From Gliomastix tumulicola (taxonomy: Eukaryota > Ascomycota > Sordariomycetes > Hypocreales > Bionectriaceae), in contig BCHX01000004.1 in NCBI GenBank assembly GCA_001599755.1, positions 3,720,001 through 3,784,000 on the forward strand: a stretch of 64,000 bases of DNA, written 5' to 3'. Position 1 is the first letter of the stretch; each line of letters opens with the position of its first letter. The notes beneath the pieces were generated by a model that was given only the letters and a program-made list of their open reading frames with translations, did no database searches and was not told where the DNA came from. Below, in pieces: positions 8,829 to 20,194 of the stretch. The translations under genes were made by a program, and so were the position numbers.

Positions 8829-11800
8829 CTAATCGTGCCTGAAGGTGCATTTATCTCCCCTGGCACACTTGCCTTGCTGCCAGAAGGTGCAAGACTTGGT
8901 GCCGATGAGTGCCGCGTTAGGCGGCTTATGGATCGTCGAAGGCCCGGGCTTGTTCTTCTTTTTGTTGTCCTTACCGCCCCTGAAGTCTCGGTCCTTTCCG
9001 TAATCATCGTGACGGTCACGGCCGTGTCGCTCTTGACGTCCGTCCCGGTCCCAGTCGTGATGATCTCGATCCCCTCCATGCTGGGCATGCTGTGGTTGTG
9101 CCGCCATCTGCGCGAGCCTGAGATACTGCTGCACATCGGCATCGTACGTCGGGTCTGTTGCAGGCTGGGCCGGCTGTGCCTGCTGCTGAGCCTGGCCCAT
9201 GGCAGCGAGGATCGACTGCAGTTGGCTCTCGTTGAGCTGCTGACTGGGCTGCTGTTGAGGCTGCGCCTGTGCCGGTGCCTGCGCTGGTTGGCTTTGCCCC
9301 CCGTTCATCTGCTGCAGGATGGCCATGTAGGGCGCATATGCTTGCTGCTGCTGGGCGTAGTATGCACTCCAGTCTTGGGCATTGTTCTGTCCCTGTCCAG
9401 CCGTGGCAGCAACAACAGCGGCAGCAGCCGCGGCGGCTCTGGCTCGCCCCTCCTCGGCCTTCTTTTGTCGTGCTGCCATCTCCTTGTTGTGCCCTTGCCA
9501 CCACTCATTGACCCTTTGCTCGTCCTTCAAGAGCCATTCGGGAGGTGTGCGAGGAGGGTATTCAAGATTCTCAAGCTTCTTGACAACGCTCTCGACTGCT
9601 CTGGCAGCAATTTCTACTTCCGGATCCTGGTAAACGTGCACCCGGGAGCTGTCGATCTTGATCGGGTTATGGTCTTGCCAGGTTCGAACCTTGTCAGACC
9701 TGAGCCATGTCAAGACTTGCTCGGCAACAGCACCACCCGCAACCAGAGGCACGTTAACATCGTGTCCCCTAGCAGAGTGCCCCAAGCCTGATGCGGACCC
9801 TGATGCAGTGACTGCCTTGGCCGAGCCCCCGCCCTGCAGTGAGCCCAGGATGGCATCGATCTTGTTCTCCGGGCTAGACTTGGCGCTGAGCCGTTGGGTG
9901 GCGCTGTAGAGAGCGCCGTCAATGCCCATCTGCTGTTCGTCCCTCCATCGAAGACCAATCTCCTCAAACTTGGCGTCGTTAACTGGTAAGTTACCGATCC
10001 TAGGGTCCTCATATGAAATGCTGAGTTCAGCAGGCGGGGACTTGGGCGTTTGAGGAATGTCTGCCACGTCCGAATAGATCGCCATGAGCTCTCGGTTCTC
10101 CCTCTGGGCGATGAAATCTTGTTCGGCTGTCTTGAATGCCACATGGCCGCCGCGCGTGACGTAGTTCTTGTTCCGAGCTTCCTCAGTGAGGTACGAGAAG
10201 TCCAATGCCGTTGGCTCGACCCATGGCTGGTAGGGAATATCATCGTCGTCCTCATCCTCTTCAACCTTGCCGCGGCCTTGCTTCAGGATCATACCTTCGG
10301 CACGATCATCGGCGGCGTCTCGGATCATGTTGACGTCCCTGCCCGCATCCTCACCGTCCACCTTCTCGAACACCTTGATCTGAACCAGTTCGGACTCTGG
10401 CTTCCAGCTGACACGTAGCGAACGGCGGGCCTCCTTACGTAGTCTCTTTGCCTTCTCTTCCGGAGTCTCGTTCACGTCAGGCTCCTTGCCTTCCTTGATA
10501 GCTGGCGCAGGAGCCGCTGATGGCGGGGCGTTGATGGAATCTAGCAACGACGCGATACCAGAAAGGGCACTGGAGGTTGGTGCTGGTCCCATCTTTGGGG
10601 CTGGCTGTTTCGCGTCGGATTTGGTCGGGGCTGTCTTGGGAGCCTCTGCCCTAGCTGTAGCCTTCTTGGGGTCAGGCCTATGATCGTCCGAGCCGGCTGA
10701 CGGGCTATCCGCAGCGGCCACTGTTGGCTTCGCAGTTGGCTTGGCAACAGGCCGGGTCTTGTCAATCTGCATAGATGACGCTGCTGCCTTGGCAGCTGTG
10801 GTCTTGGAAGCAGATTGGAGTTGGAGCTTCGGCTGAGCGAGCTTCTTACTAAGAGAGCTACTAGTCGATTCCATTGCAATCTTCTTCACAATTCGCGCGT
10901 CGGCTGTGGAAGGATCATCATCGCGGGTCCGTTTGGCCGAAGTGCCACTTGACGCGCTCTTCGCTGCCGGTTTCGTTGCTCGGCTTGTTCCTGTGTATCC
11001 CGTTGACGAGTCTGTCTCGGCTGCTTTGAGAACCTTCTTGACCTTTGTAGATATCTCGTCCACCATCTCCTTGACTTCGTCATCGCCCTTATCGGCGAAC
11101 CTCTTTCTGACGGTGTCGAAGTTGGTTGTCTCGGCAATCTTCCTTGTCATCGGGAAGTTGGTGAAGAGCTCCAGCACAGTCTTTGGGAGCTTGCCTGAGA
11201 AGTCGCCGGCTTTGATCGAGGTGATTAGAATATTCACCAAGCTCGTGATCAGTTTCTGGTGACCCCCAAGATTGGCTAGAATCGCGTCGTCTGCACGATC
11301 GATCGTGGCATCTACGGCGCGATAGAGGGCTTCTTTCTTCTTCTCTACCCCGCTTCTCAGATGAGCAAGATCCGACTCGGCCTTCTTGTCTTTGATGGCC
11401 TGGTCTAACTCTTGCTTGGCCGCGTTCATATCTCCGCGGAGCTTTATGAAGAGCTCGCCTGCCTGTCGAACTCGTTCTGCGATGATAGAACTCGACTTTG
11501 TGGCTGATGGTTCCAGATAGACGATGCCAATCATATCCCATGCAGCGGCGTCCGCAATATCGGTTGGTCGAACGGCATCTCGCACAGGCTTGCTGCGCTC
11601 TTCTTCGAGTTCCTTCTTGGCCTTCTTTCCAGCCTTGTTCTTCAGCGCTTCATCGGCTTTCAGCTGTTCTTTGAAGGCATGCGGGTACTCAGTGTACTTG
11701 GGCCTCCTCTTCCCCAGACTCTTCATGGACCGGTCGAAGTCATCTAGCAGTGTCTTGGCTTCTATCCTCCTCTCGTCGAGGCCGACTCTGTCAAAGGCGG

Positions 11801-13148
11801 GTCGGTATTTTTGGGTAAACTTCCCCTGGATCTCGCAGGGTAGGTCAGATCCGAGCTCGGGGACGAGAGGCTTGCCGCTGCGAGGTGGAAGCGCGACCAG
11901 CGGGACGAGCTTGTCATAACTCTTGGGTGCTGGAAGCTTGATGACTGTGGCATCCGAGGCAAGATATGGTAGTCCTTTGACAGCCGGAAACCTTGCCTGC
12001 GCAATCTTGGAGCGCTTGTGGAAAGACTGGAGAAATTGGGCATCCTCGGCTGATGGAGCTGGTGGAGGGAAGGTCTCAATGTCTTCGACCTTTCTAACAG
12101 AAGCCGCCTCGGGAACTGGCGTGGAAGCGGACTGTGGCTGAGGAGAATCCGCGGGAGCTGGCGACTCTGTTGCAGCCTTTACGACACGTGCCCGTCGCTT
12201 CGGGGCGGATACCGCGGGCTCAACAAGAACGGGAGGGGTGGCCGACTTTTCTATCTCGGCACGAGGCTGGGAGACCACGCCCGTTGTTGCGTCCTGCGCT
12301 GGTCCTCGCACCGAGTTTGGCTTGCCGTGGGATTCCGTGGCTGCTGGAATGGCTTGCGAGAATGTGGAATTAGGAGAGGCCTGTGTAGGCTGGTGTGATG
12401 GGTAATTATGAGAATCGGCAGGAGAAAAGGTAGCCTGGTTAAATGATGACGGATGTTGCTGCACCGATGAATGAGCGTGATACTGAGAGCCACGGCCGTT
12501 CGCTGTAGGGACTGCTAGATTGGGGGGTTGGCCATAGATTTCTTGATGCTGTGTGGGCGACGGCTGGCTTGGCCGTAGCTGCTGTGCGAAGTTGTTGGCC
12601 TGGAAATTGTTGAATTGCTGTACTGGCGTATGGCCCTGCTGTCGAGACATGTGTTGCAGGAGCTGATGCTGAGAAGGCGAATATTGAGCAGGAGCGCCAA
12701 ACTGCTGCTGCTCATTGGGCTGTTGCGCGAAAGAGTTGAAGTCGGTCGCGGCGAATCCGTGGCCATGGGTATGTGGGTGGTTTTGGACCGCATTCAAATG
12801 GCCTAGGCTATCTTCCCCGATGCCTAGTTTACTCTGGGGGGAGAACATGTCGGATTGCATGCCCTGGTGAAAGGCTGGGTCGATCACGTCCTGAGCAGGG
12901 AACTGGGAGCTGAGATCGAAGGTCCCATGGCTATCTTGAAAGCCCGACATGAGGCTGTGAGGATCATGGAGAAAGTTGGGCGATGCATCACCGGGGTTCA
13001 ACTGTCCCGCGAAGCCATGGTCGGACATGGCTTGGGACCAATCCTGGGCCTGGTCGTACTGTCCATCCTGATCGGAAAACGTGAAGTTGGCCTGCCATGA
13101 GTTATGATCGTCGGCGCCATTCTGTCCCTGATCTTGCCAGGACTGCAT
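8829..13148 (-). CDS. ppn1: PNUTS/Ppn1-like protein phosphatase 1 regulatory subunit with CCCH zinc finger
   Basis: One uninterrupted frame of 1439 residues starts at the ATG at 13148. The first ~300 residues are Gln/Pro/Ser-rich and disordered. Residues about 640-707 resemble a TFIIS N-terminal (LW) helical bundle. A PP1-docking motif RVSW occurs at residues 912-915 and is followed by KPESELVQIKVFE and VNMIRDAADD, which track the region after the TVTW motif of vertebrate PNUTS. Alanine/glutamine-rich and His/Asp/Arg-rich tails lead to a terminal C-x7-C-x5-C-x3-H zinc finger (C1420, C1428, C1434, H1438). PNUTS and fission-yeast Ppn1 tether PP1 to the cleavage-polyadenylation machinery and help transcription termination. 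The domain order matches PNUTS. Orthology and target specificity are inference. Confidence 0.8.
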   Translation of the reverse strand: MQSWQDQGQNGADDHNSWQANFTFSDQDGQYDQAQDWSQAMSDHGFAGQLNPGDASPNFLHDPHSLMSGFQDSHGTFDLSSQFPAQDVIDPAFHQGMQSDMFSPQSKLGIGEDSLGHLNAVQNHPHTHGHGFAATDFNSFAQQPNEQQQFGAPAQYSPSQHQLLQHMSRQQGHTPVQQFNNFQANNFAQQLRPSQPSPTQHQEIYGQPPNLAVPTANGRGSQYHAHSSVQQHPSSFNQATFSPADSHNYPSHQPTQASPNSTFSQAIPAATESHGKPNSVRGPAQDATTGVVSQPRAEIEKSATPPVLVEPAVSAPKRRARVVKAATESPAPADSPQPQSASTPVPEAASVRKVEDIETFPPPAPSAEDAQFLQSFHKRSKIAQARFPAVKGLPYLASDATVIKLPAPKSYDKLVPLVALPPRSGKPLVPELGSDLPCEIQGKFTQKYRPAFDRVGLDERRIEAKTLLDDFDRSMKSLGKRRPKYTEYPHAFKEQLKADEALKNKAGKKAKKELEEERSKPVRDAVRPTDIADAAAWDMIGIVYLEPSATKSSSIIAERVRQAGELFIKLRGDMNAAKQELDQAIKDKKAESDLAHLRSGVEKKKEALYRAVDATIDRADDAILANLGGHQKLITSLVNILITSIKAGDFSGKLPKTVLELFTNFPMTRKIAETTNFDTVRKRFADKGDDEVKEMVDEISTKVKKVLKAAETDSSTGYTGTSRATKPAAKSASSGTSAKRTRDDDPSTADARIVKKIAMESTSSSLSKKLAQPKLQLQSASKTTAAKAAASSMQIDKTRPVAKPTAKPTVAAADSPSAGSDDHRPDPKKATARAEAPKTAPTKSDAKQPAPKMGPAPTSSALSGIASLLDSINAPPSAAPAPAIKEGKEPDVNETPEEKAKRLRKEARRSLRVSWKPESELVQIKVFEKVDGEDAGRDVNMIRDAADDRAEGMILKQGRGKVEEDEDDDDIPYQPWVEPTALDFSYLTEEARNKNYVTRGGHVAFKTAEQDFIAQRENRELMAIYSDVADIPQTPKSPPAELSISYEDPRIGNLPVNDAKFEEIGLRWRDEQQMGIDGALYSATQRLSAKSSPENKIDAILGSLQGGGSAKAVTASGSASGLGHSARGHDVNVPLVAGGAVAEQVLTWLRSDKVRTWQDHNPIKIDSSRVHVYQDPEVEIAARAVESVVKKLENLEYPPRTPPEWLLKDEQRVNEWWQGHNKEMAARQKKAEEGRARAAAAAAAVVAATAGQGQNNAQDWSAYYAQQQQAYAPYMAILQQMNGGQSQPAQAPAQAQPQQQPSQQLNESQLQSILAAMGQAQQQAQPAQPATDPTYDADVQQYLRLAQMAAQPQHAQHGGDRDHHDWDRDGRQERHGRDRHDDYGKDRDFRGGKDNKKKNKPGPSTIHKPPNAALIGTKSCTFWQQGKCARGDKCTFRHD

Positions 13149-15385
13149 TATCGCAGTCTGGGACGGGTGACTGGACAGAAAGTCGGATGATATGTCAAGG
13201 GCACTGGTGCAGTCTGTCTCTAAGCAAAGATAGACAGGTCAGTGACATGACTACAAGCAGTTTCTCTCTATGTGGACCAGATATCTTTGCCGCAAGCAGG
13301 TCTTGACAGACTGGGCCTTGTGAGAACAAGGGACCGCAGAGTGCAAGCCGTAGACCAGGCTGAAGAGCTGTTGCTGATGCTTTTGATGCTCCTCTGGACA
13401 AAGCAATAATGTCCATGGACCTTTGGGTATCAAGGGGGTGAGAGGTGGCGGCAGGAGAAGCTTACTATTGGTGGGCGGAGACAGATATTAGTGGGGATAT
13501 GGGTGGATAAATGTCGGGTATCCGTGATCTGGTCCCCAAGGTGCAATTGCCGCTATTCCTAAAAGGGCGACAATGGCAAGGATTGTTCTGTTCGTTCCTC
13601 AGAGGTCGTGGACGGGAGACGGTTCGCAGGCGATGAGCGTCTAAAAGCATTGGTCATTCCGAATCAGCAAAGCGTCCCGAGCAGAGTGTGTTGTTTGTTC
13701 CATTAAGGACAATGTGCATGTGAAGTGGCATCCGTCAACGTGCGTGTGAATCAGACAGTCTGCGCGAGGGTGTCAACCTGGTCGCTTTAGAGCCTCACCC
13801 CCCCGAACATTAGCGTCCAGAAGCTGGAGATGCTGACAAGCACCTCCAAGGAGAGGCCCGACTCGACGACCCGCGACGCAGTCCGAGTCCGTGGAAAAAT
13901 CAAAATTAACAAGCTCGCGATGACTGGCGCAAAGCTGATCTCCAGATGTAGCCCCCGTCGGTTCTTTGGTGGTCCCCCTTCTCATCGAACATGCGCCGTG
14001 CTGGCGGCGTTATGGTCATGCATGCAGCCGTTGGCAAAAGCTGCGTCAGGCCAGGGTGGAGGGGGTCCGTATCCAGTTAAGTCGCGTCGTTCTCTTGCAG
14101 AACTTGGCCTTAATCGAGAGAACACGTGCTGCTCTAAGTAATGCTTGCTTGCTTTGCTTTGTTTTGTCTGGTCTTGCCACGGCAGCTTAAGAGGTGTCGC
14201 CTCGGTGTGCCACAAGAGAAACAGAACGCAAGGCGCCAACCAAGGCGGCCAAGCTATCCGAAATGCACCGGAGGCCAGGTCTACACCCAGGCCGCATGTC
14301 CCGTGTGCCAGGTTGCAATTATTATAGCCAACAGTCGAGTGATTGACAATCCATTATTCATGGGTATCACAGGTACAAAGGCGTCGGCTTGCGACTTGAT
14401 TGAAGAGGTAAGGTAGGTAGTGTGGGTGGTGTGGTGGTAGGGGCGAAGAGACAAAGCTCGCGCTGAGGGGATGAGCAGATTAGGGAGTGACGCGACCTAC
14501 CTGTTGAATAGTAATCATCTGCCAGTGTGCAAGGCTTCAGCAGATACGCCTCCGTTCACCACCTTGTACTTCAAAGATTAGACTAGACCGTCATTTAGAA
14601 TGGGCGACTGATGTCTGCGCGTGTGCTGATTACAACTGAGCCAACGGAAGGTGTTGCGGCGCGCGAAAGGTGGCTGGAAAACTTGAGAGAGAGAGAAAGG
14701 ATTGGAAGAAAGAGAAAAAGAGGACCGTGAAGAGAAAATCCACGCGCACGCAACGCCAATGCCGGTCTGGGCGCCAGGCGCAATATATAAGAGATTATGA
14801 CGCCTTGGTATCTAGCGACGCTATTGTTTGATGCATCCGACACCGCGTGAGGGCGAATGTTGATGGCGTTGGGTTGCTTGTGATGGACGTCGGAGGTTGG
14901 GGATGATGACTTGCCAGCTGTGTTTCAGGGCGAGGAAAGACGATATCTGCCTGAAAGGTGAGGCGTCAAGGTTGGGTTAGGACATTCTCCACCGTGAGCT
15001 GACAGAATAGCTGCGCCTTGGCTGCGCCGACACGTGCATGATATTATTATGTCATATTCGCTCGGCAGGACAGTTGGCCCGTAACAACAGCCCACCATCA
15101 GTGGAGCTCCAATTGCGGCCGAGGATTGGTGTGGGACAACCATGAACCAAACAACTGCCTGAGAGCTCCGTCATTCGCTACAAGGTCCAGTGGAAGGCTG
15201 CTAAGATTCCGATCTTGATGTCGTGGCATCAAGTCCAAGATTCCATACCTGCTGCCTCGCGCCTTGAAGACCGTCCTGTTCCTGGCGCATAGCTGTATCT
15301 AAGCTTCCTTCGACTTCCTGCCGCGATTGGGCTAGCGTAACCTCTCTCCTGACCGACATACGCTCTTTCGAAGCAGCCAGCCACC
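13149..15385. other. Divergent intergenic region, no gene seen
   Basis: About 2.2 kb lies between the PNUTS-like gene and sly1, which are transcribed away from each other. Several short open frames (for example 13830-14141) carry no recognisable domain. A TATATAA sequence occurs near 14783-14789 and a GA-rich patch near 14690-14730. The left part may include an unseen 5' leader or leader intron of the PNUTS-like gene. Confidence 0.45.
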
Positions 15386-17744
15386 ATGGCTACTCGCAGC
15401 GACTCGCTGCGCAACCGCCAGATTGGTATGCGCATACCGATGCCAGGCGATATTCTCATGCTGACCTGAGTGCTAGCGTCGCTCAAGAAGATCCTCAACC
15501 TGAACGAGGCCGTCGAGACCAGCGACAAAGATGAAGCCCAGGCCCATGCCTTACTGGCGCCAGTCGCACCGATATTGGACGCCGATGGCAATCCTATCTG
15601 GAAGGTCCTGATATTTGATGACTTCGGCCGGGATGTGGTCAGCAGTGTCTTGCGTGTTTCCGACCTGAGGACAATGGGTGTCACCATGCATAAGTGAGTG
15701 CAGCCCAATAAAGGGGACCATGCCGTCCTTGCTAATACGTCTTGTGCAGACACATTGGGACGGCCCGACACCCCATCCCTGACGTTCCCGTCATCTATCT
15801 CGTTGAACCGAACGCTCAGAACCTCCAAGCCATCACAACCGACCTCGAAAAGGGACTCTACTCTCCAGCTTACATCAACTTTCTCTCCTCGCTCCCTCGA
15901 GTGCTCCTCGAGGATTTCGCTACCCAGACGGCCACTTCAGGCACCTCCGAGCAAATCGCACAGCTATACGACCAGTACCTCAACTTCGTCGTCACCGAGC
16001 CAGACCTGTTTAGTCTCGGCATGCAGAACGAGCACACTTATTGGGCGTTGAACAGCGCAGCGACAAGCGACGCTGAACTAGAGCGAGTGGTGGATAGGAT
16101 AGTTGGTGGCTTGTTCAGCGTCGTTGTCACGATGGGTACGGCTTCAGCCCCTCATGCGGATGTTGCGACTTTGGCTAACTACTGGGTGTTGTAGGGGTGA
16201 TACCGATCATTAGGTGCCCCAAGGGGGCGGCGGCCGAGATGGTCGCAATGCGACTCGACCGCAAGCTACGAGACCACATCCTCAACTCCAAAGACAACCT
16301 CTTCTCTGGTTCCCGAACTGGCGGAGGAAGCACGGCCAGCTCGCGGCCAGTGCTGGTCCTGCTGGACCGCAACGTCGACCTCACAGCGATGCTCTCCCAT
16401 TCCTGGACCTACCAGTCGCTAGTCCACGATGTCCTCAACATGAAGCTCAACAAGATCACAGTCGAGACCCCCATCGATGAGAACAACCCGGCAAAGGGCA
16501 AATCCAAGAAGGTGTACGATCTCAGCGCAAGCGATTTCTTCTGGACGAAACACGCCGGGGCTCCCGTCGTTGAGGCCGCCGATTCCGTCGACAACGAGCT
16601 GCAGAAGTGGAGGGAGGAGTCGACCGCGATGACGAAGAAGGCCGGCGCCTCCAACTTCGAAGACCTACAAAGCGAGACCAGCGCAGCCGCTCAGCACCTC
16701 AAGGCAGTGATAGGAGAGCTGCCCGAGATGCAGGAGAGAAAGGCGACGCTGGATATGCACATGAACATCCTGACGGCCATCTTCAACGGCATCAAGAACC
16801 GGCAGGTCGACAGCTTCTTCCAGATCGAAGAGGAAATCATGAAGCAGACCAAGGAGCAGGTCATGGAGGTCATCAAGGGGGAGAGTCGAGGCAACGACCC
16901 CGTCGACAAGCTACGGCTGTTCATCATCTGGTTCCTGAGTGTGGAGCAGCAGCTGAGCCGCGGTGAGGTGGAGAGTTTCCAGAAGGCACTGGAGGCGGCA
17001 GGCGCGGATGTGTCATCTCTGCCGTACATCGTGCAGTAAGTTCCAGTCAATCCGGACGAAGTGTCCTTTTGATGCCTAGAGTCCTAGGAGGAGGGACTAA
17101 CGTTTCCCAACAGAGTACGCGCCATCACCAAGATGACCCAACTAGCGACCGTCAACAAGAGCTCGGCACCGCAGGGCTCCTCCGACCTCTTCGGCCGCTT
17201 CTCGTCCCTCTCGTCTCGCTTAACTGACCGCCTCAAGGAGACGGGCGTCCACACGGGCCTGTCGACCAATTTCGACTCGCTGATCAGCGGTGTAAAGACA
17301 TTCCTGCCCGTAGACAAGGACCTCACAGTGACCAAGATTGTGGAGTCCATCATGGATCCTTCCGTGGCGTCGACGACGGCCATTGCGAAGACCGAGAACT
17401 ACCTCTACTTCGACCCGCGGTCAGCGAATGCGCGCGGGACAATGCCTCCGCCGAGCGCCACGCGCGCAGGGGGGGGTTCAGGGCCGCCAGGGGCCTTGCC
17501 TGGGTCTCAGGGTCCTGGGCAGGCTGCTAGCTTTGGCCAGCGAAGGCAAGGGTTCAATGACGCCGTGGTCTTCACGATAGGCGGGGGCAGCATGGAGGAG
17601 TACGGCAATTTACAGGACTGGGTCAGCCGGACGGGCCGCGAGAAGACCAAGAAGAGGGTCGTCTACGGAAGCACGGAGATTATCAACGCGACCGAGTTCA
17701 TCCAGGACGAGCTCCAGAGGTTAGGCAAGGAGGTGGCTTCATAA
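15386..17744 (+). CDS. sly1: Sly1, Sec1/Munc18-family SNARE regulator
   Basis: Five exons (15386-15425, 15477-15693, 15750-16135, 16195-17035, 17114-17744) join to 704 residues, the usual Sly1 length. The N-terminus has SLKKILNLN and IWKVLIFDDFGRDVVSSVL, the start of the Sec1-like fold. The middle carries RPVLVLLDRNVDLTAMLSHS, the strongly conserved Sec1/Munc18 motif, and YDLSASDFFW. The C-terminus has FTIGGGSMEEYGNLQDW, the late signature of the family. Sly1 binds the syntaxin Sed5/Ufe1 N-peptide and is required for ER-Golgi and intra-Golgi SNARE fusion. The last third has a Gly/Pro-rich loop (around 17450-17530) that differs from yeast Sly1. All four introns have GT...AG ends, and the start ATG lies in the favourable context CCACCATGG. 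Confidence 0.96.
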
Positions 17745-18445
17745 GGGAAGAGGGGCTACTAGCTACAATGCGAGGGATCAGCCAGCAGGCAAGGGCAAGG
17801 GCAAAAGAGGGGAGACAGGCAAGGGGGGGAGGGGGAGCTAATGTACGGACTCTCAAATATAGACTACGGCGTAGCCATTTCCTCCACCAGGTCCGTTCAG
17901 GGTGGTGTGGCCCGTTTGACAAGCGGCCGAAAGGGTCATGCTCGTGGCCATAGTCTTGGCCGTGCTTTTCTCGTCTTACACACCGCCTGTCGGAACGCCG
18001 CGAAGCTGCAGCTGTAGGACCTTCGCTGGCATGTCGCAAACCTGCATTTTTGCCACCGGCAAGACACAAAAGGCCCTGGAATGCAAAGTGAACGGAGAAC
18101 GCAGGCTCGGCATCACGATGAGCGAGCACGACAGCGCCCATGATTGGTCAATCATGCATGTCTGTTCACCAACCGTTTGTCAAGGGAATGGGTCCCCTTC
18201 CCACCTTAGCGAGGACCCCTAAAGACCCCGGAAATCCAGATCTCCGGAATCTCCAAGGCACAAGTGATGACATAGGCGTCGCCCAAAACTGGCCCCCTGC
18301 TGCTTGGTGATGGAATGGTCAATAATCGTCGTTTCCCGCATCTAAGCCGTTGGGACCCCCCCTTGTCTTGTTCTTTTGTGCTTTTTGTTTTCCGCAACCC
18401 TTTTTTGCGTTCTGCCTTGAGCGGTTGTTTTTTTGGTTTGAAACG
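17745..18445. other. Intergenic, tandem genes
   Basis: About 700 bp follows sly1 and precedes the F-box gene. It should contain the sly1 3' region and the F-box promoter. A T-rich tract lies directly before the F-box start. No gene is seen. Confidence 0.5.
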
Positions 18446-20194
18446 ATGCATTCCTTGCCCCTGGAGATTTGGCAGCTGATATTCTCCAACTTCACAGTGG
18501 ACTTGGTCCCTGAGATTTGGGGCGACGGTATTGGACCCGATCCCGGGACCAAAGTCCCTCCTGGCCAGGCGCGTGGGGGCTGCGAGCACGAGCAGAACAT
18601 CAGAGGAGGCAGAGACGGCCTGAGATGTCTCAGGACGCTCGCGGCGCTGTGTCGCGTGTGCCATACCTTCCGGGACGTTGCGCAGCCGCTGCTGTACCGG
18701 TCGATATACCAGGAGGACACCGTCGGCGGGCAGAGAGGCTGGCATACGAACCTCGTGCGGACGCTCACGGGGACGCACAATGTCGGTACGGAGGGTGGTG
18801 GTGGTAGTGGGGGAGGAAAACGTGGTGGTGGCGGCGGTGGTGGTAACCAGATGGACGGGATTCGGGATAATGCGTTGACGGACAACAACGATAGCGACGC
18901 ATCAGTATCGCTTGGTCAGTATGTCCGGGGCATCTCTCTGGGTGCCCGGGTATATGAGCTGTTCATGGACCTGGACGAGACTCTCGAGGCTGCGCTGCCG
19001 TCGCTACGACTGCCGTATATATGCCGGGAGCACGTCCTGTCCGGCGGTGGAGATTATGCGGAGGATCACAGGAGCAGGCTGTTCATGGCCTGCCTGGCCT
19101 GTACGCCCAACGTCGAGTACGTCGAATGCCACGTGCGCGATTCCCGGCAGCTGTTCGCAGCCTTCATAACCGGTGCGACGTCAAGTCCCGACATCCGCGC
19201 CCGGATCCAGGAGGAGCGGGAGGACGCTGACTACACTATACGGTCCGAGCCCTGGAAATACCGAGACATCCCGCCGGCGACCAAGAACGGCGGCGACTAC
19301 GAGTTCAGCCTGCAGCACCTCAGGGCGCTCCGGCTGCGGCACGACCACGACGACTTCCCGGCCAAGGTCACCGACATCGAGCCCCTGCTCTACCACGCCA
19401 GCCTGCGCACGCTGCAGCTGTCCGGGTGGGACTGGACGAACCGCGAGAGCCAGGCGATGACGCCCTGCCGGACGCACAACGACCACCTGGAGACGCTCGA
19501 GCTCGACGACTGTGTGACGGACGAGCAGGCCATCGGGGACATCCTCGGCCGGTTCCGGGCCCTGCGCACCCTTGTTGTGCGACTCGTCCGCGACTCGTGG
19601 GGCCGCAACGACATGGCCTGGTGGGAGGTCTGGCTGCCGGAGCTGACGCAGACGCTGACCACCCTCGGCCAGAACCTCGTGCGGCTCGACCTCGACACGG
19701 ACGAGTGCTGCGGCAACGTCGTCGGCCGCCTGGGCTCGCTGCGCTGCATGCCGTCGCTGCGCCACCTCAAGGTCGCCTATCGGGATCTGCTCTCGCCGCG
19801 AGACCCGGACAGCGCGTTTGGCGAGACGCCCGACATCCCGACGGAGCATCTCGTCCTGGCGGATCTCCTGCCGGAGAACATCGAGACGCTGTGCATATAC
19901 AAGAGCGCCTTCAACGAGACGGCCGGGAACCACTACCACGCGCTGCTGACGGCGGCCAATCAGGGCAGGCTGCCGAATCTCGAGACGCTGACGGTGCAAT
20001 GCCGCACCGACGAGGGTCAGAAGCTGGCCGATCCGCTGCTTTTCAAGACTGGGGACTTGGATGGCTGGAAGCACTCGAGTACGGAGGAGCGACGGACTAG
20101 CAAGCTAAAGGGCAAGGGTCCAACAAGAACCTGGAGGTATCGCGTATCGACGAGGCATAGGGTGGTAACCAGGCGGACAGATTGTCAGCGGTGA
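18446..20194 (+). CDS. F-box protein with leucine-rich-like C-terminal part
   Basis: This single-exon gene encodes 582 residues. The start is the ATG at 18446; the longer frame from 18350 begins at a TTG and reads through T-rich leader. Residues 1-20 (HSLPLEIWQLIFSNF) form the first helix of an F-box, continuing in LRTLAALCRVCHTFRDVAQPLLYRSIY. About residues 112-135 are a Gly-rich low-complexity insert. The remainder has irregular leucine-rich segments (LRALRLRHDH, LRTLQLSGWDW, LETLELDDC) as in fungal FBXL-like proteins. It is presumably a substrate receptor of an SCF ubiquitin ligase, but no substrate can be deduced. Codon use is GC-rich and produces a long antisense frame. Confidence 0.75.
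   Translation: MHSLPLEIWQLIFSNFTVDLVPEIWGDGIGPDPGTKVPPGQARGGCEHEQNIRGGRDGLRCLRTLAALCRVCHTFRDVAQPLLYRSIYQEDTVGGQRGWHTNLVRTLTGTHNVGTEGGGGSGGGKRGGGGGGGNQMDGIRDNALTDNNDSDASVSLGQYVRGISLGARVYELFMDLDETLEAALPSLRLPYICREHVLSGGGDYAEDHRSRLFMACLACTPNVEYVECHVRDSRQLFAAFITGATSSPDIRARIQEEREDADYTIRSEPWKYRDIPPATKNGGDYEFSLQHLRALRLRHDHDDFPAKVTDIEPLLYHASLRTLQLSGWDWTNRESQAMTPCRTHNDHLETLELDDCVTDEQAIGDILGRFRALRTLVVRLVRDSWGRNDMAWWEVWLPELTQTLTTLGQNLVRLDLDTDECCGNVVGRLGSLRCMPSLRHLKVAYRDLLSPRDPDSAFGETPDIPTEHLVLADLLPENIETLCIYKSAFNETAGNHYHALLTAANQGRLPNLETLTVQCRTDEGQKLADPLLFKTGDLDGWKHSSTEERRTSKLKGKGPTRTWRYRVSTRHRVVTRRTDCQR

Noticed and set aside
9675..9695. GGTTCGAACC sequence resembling a tRNA B-box
   Set aside because: It lies inside the PNUTS-like coding region and has no acceptor or anticodon stem around it.
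8778..9791. 337-residue plus-strand frame
   Set aside because: Antisense to the PNUTS-like gene's tail; leucine-rich by composition only.
18350..18445. Extension of the F-box protein
   Set aside because: Starts at TTG and encodes Phe/Cys-rich translation of a T-rich leader; the F-box begins at ATG 18446.
19181..20074. 297-residue minus-strand frame
   Set aside because: Antisense to the F-box gene, caused by GC-ending codons.
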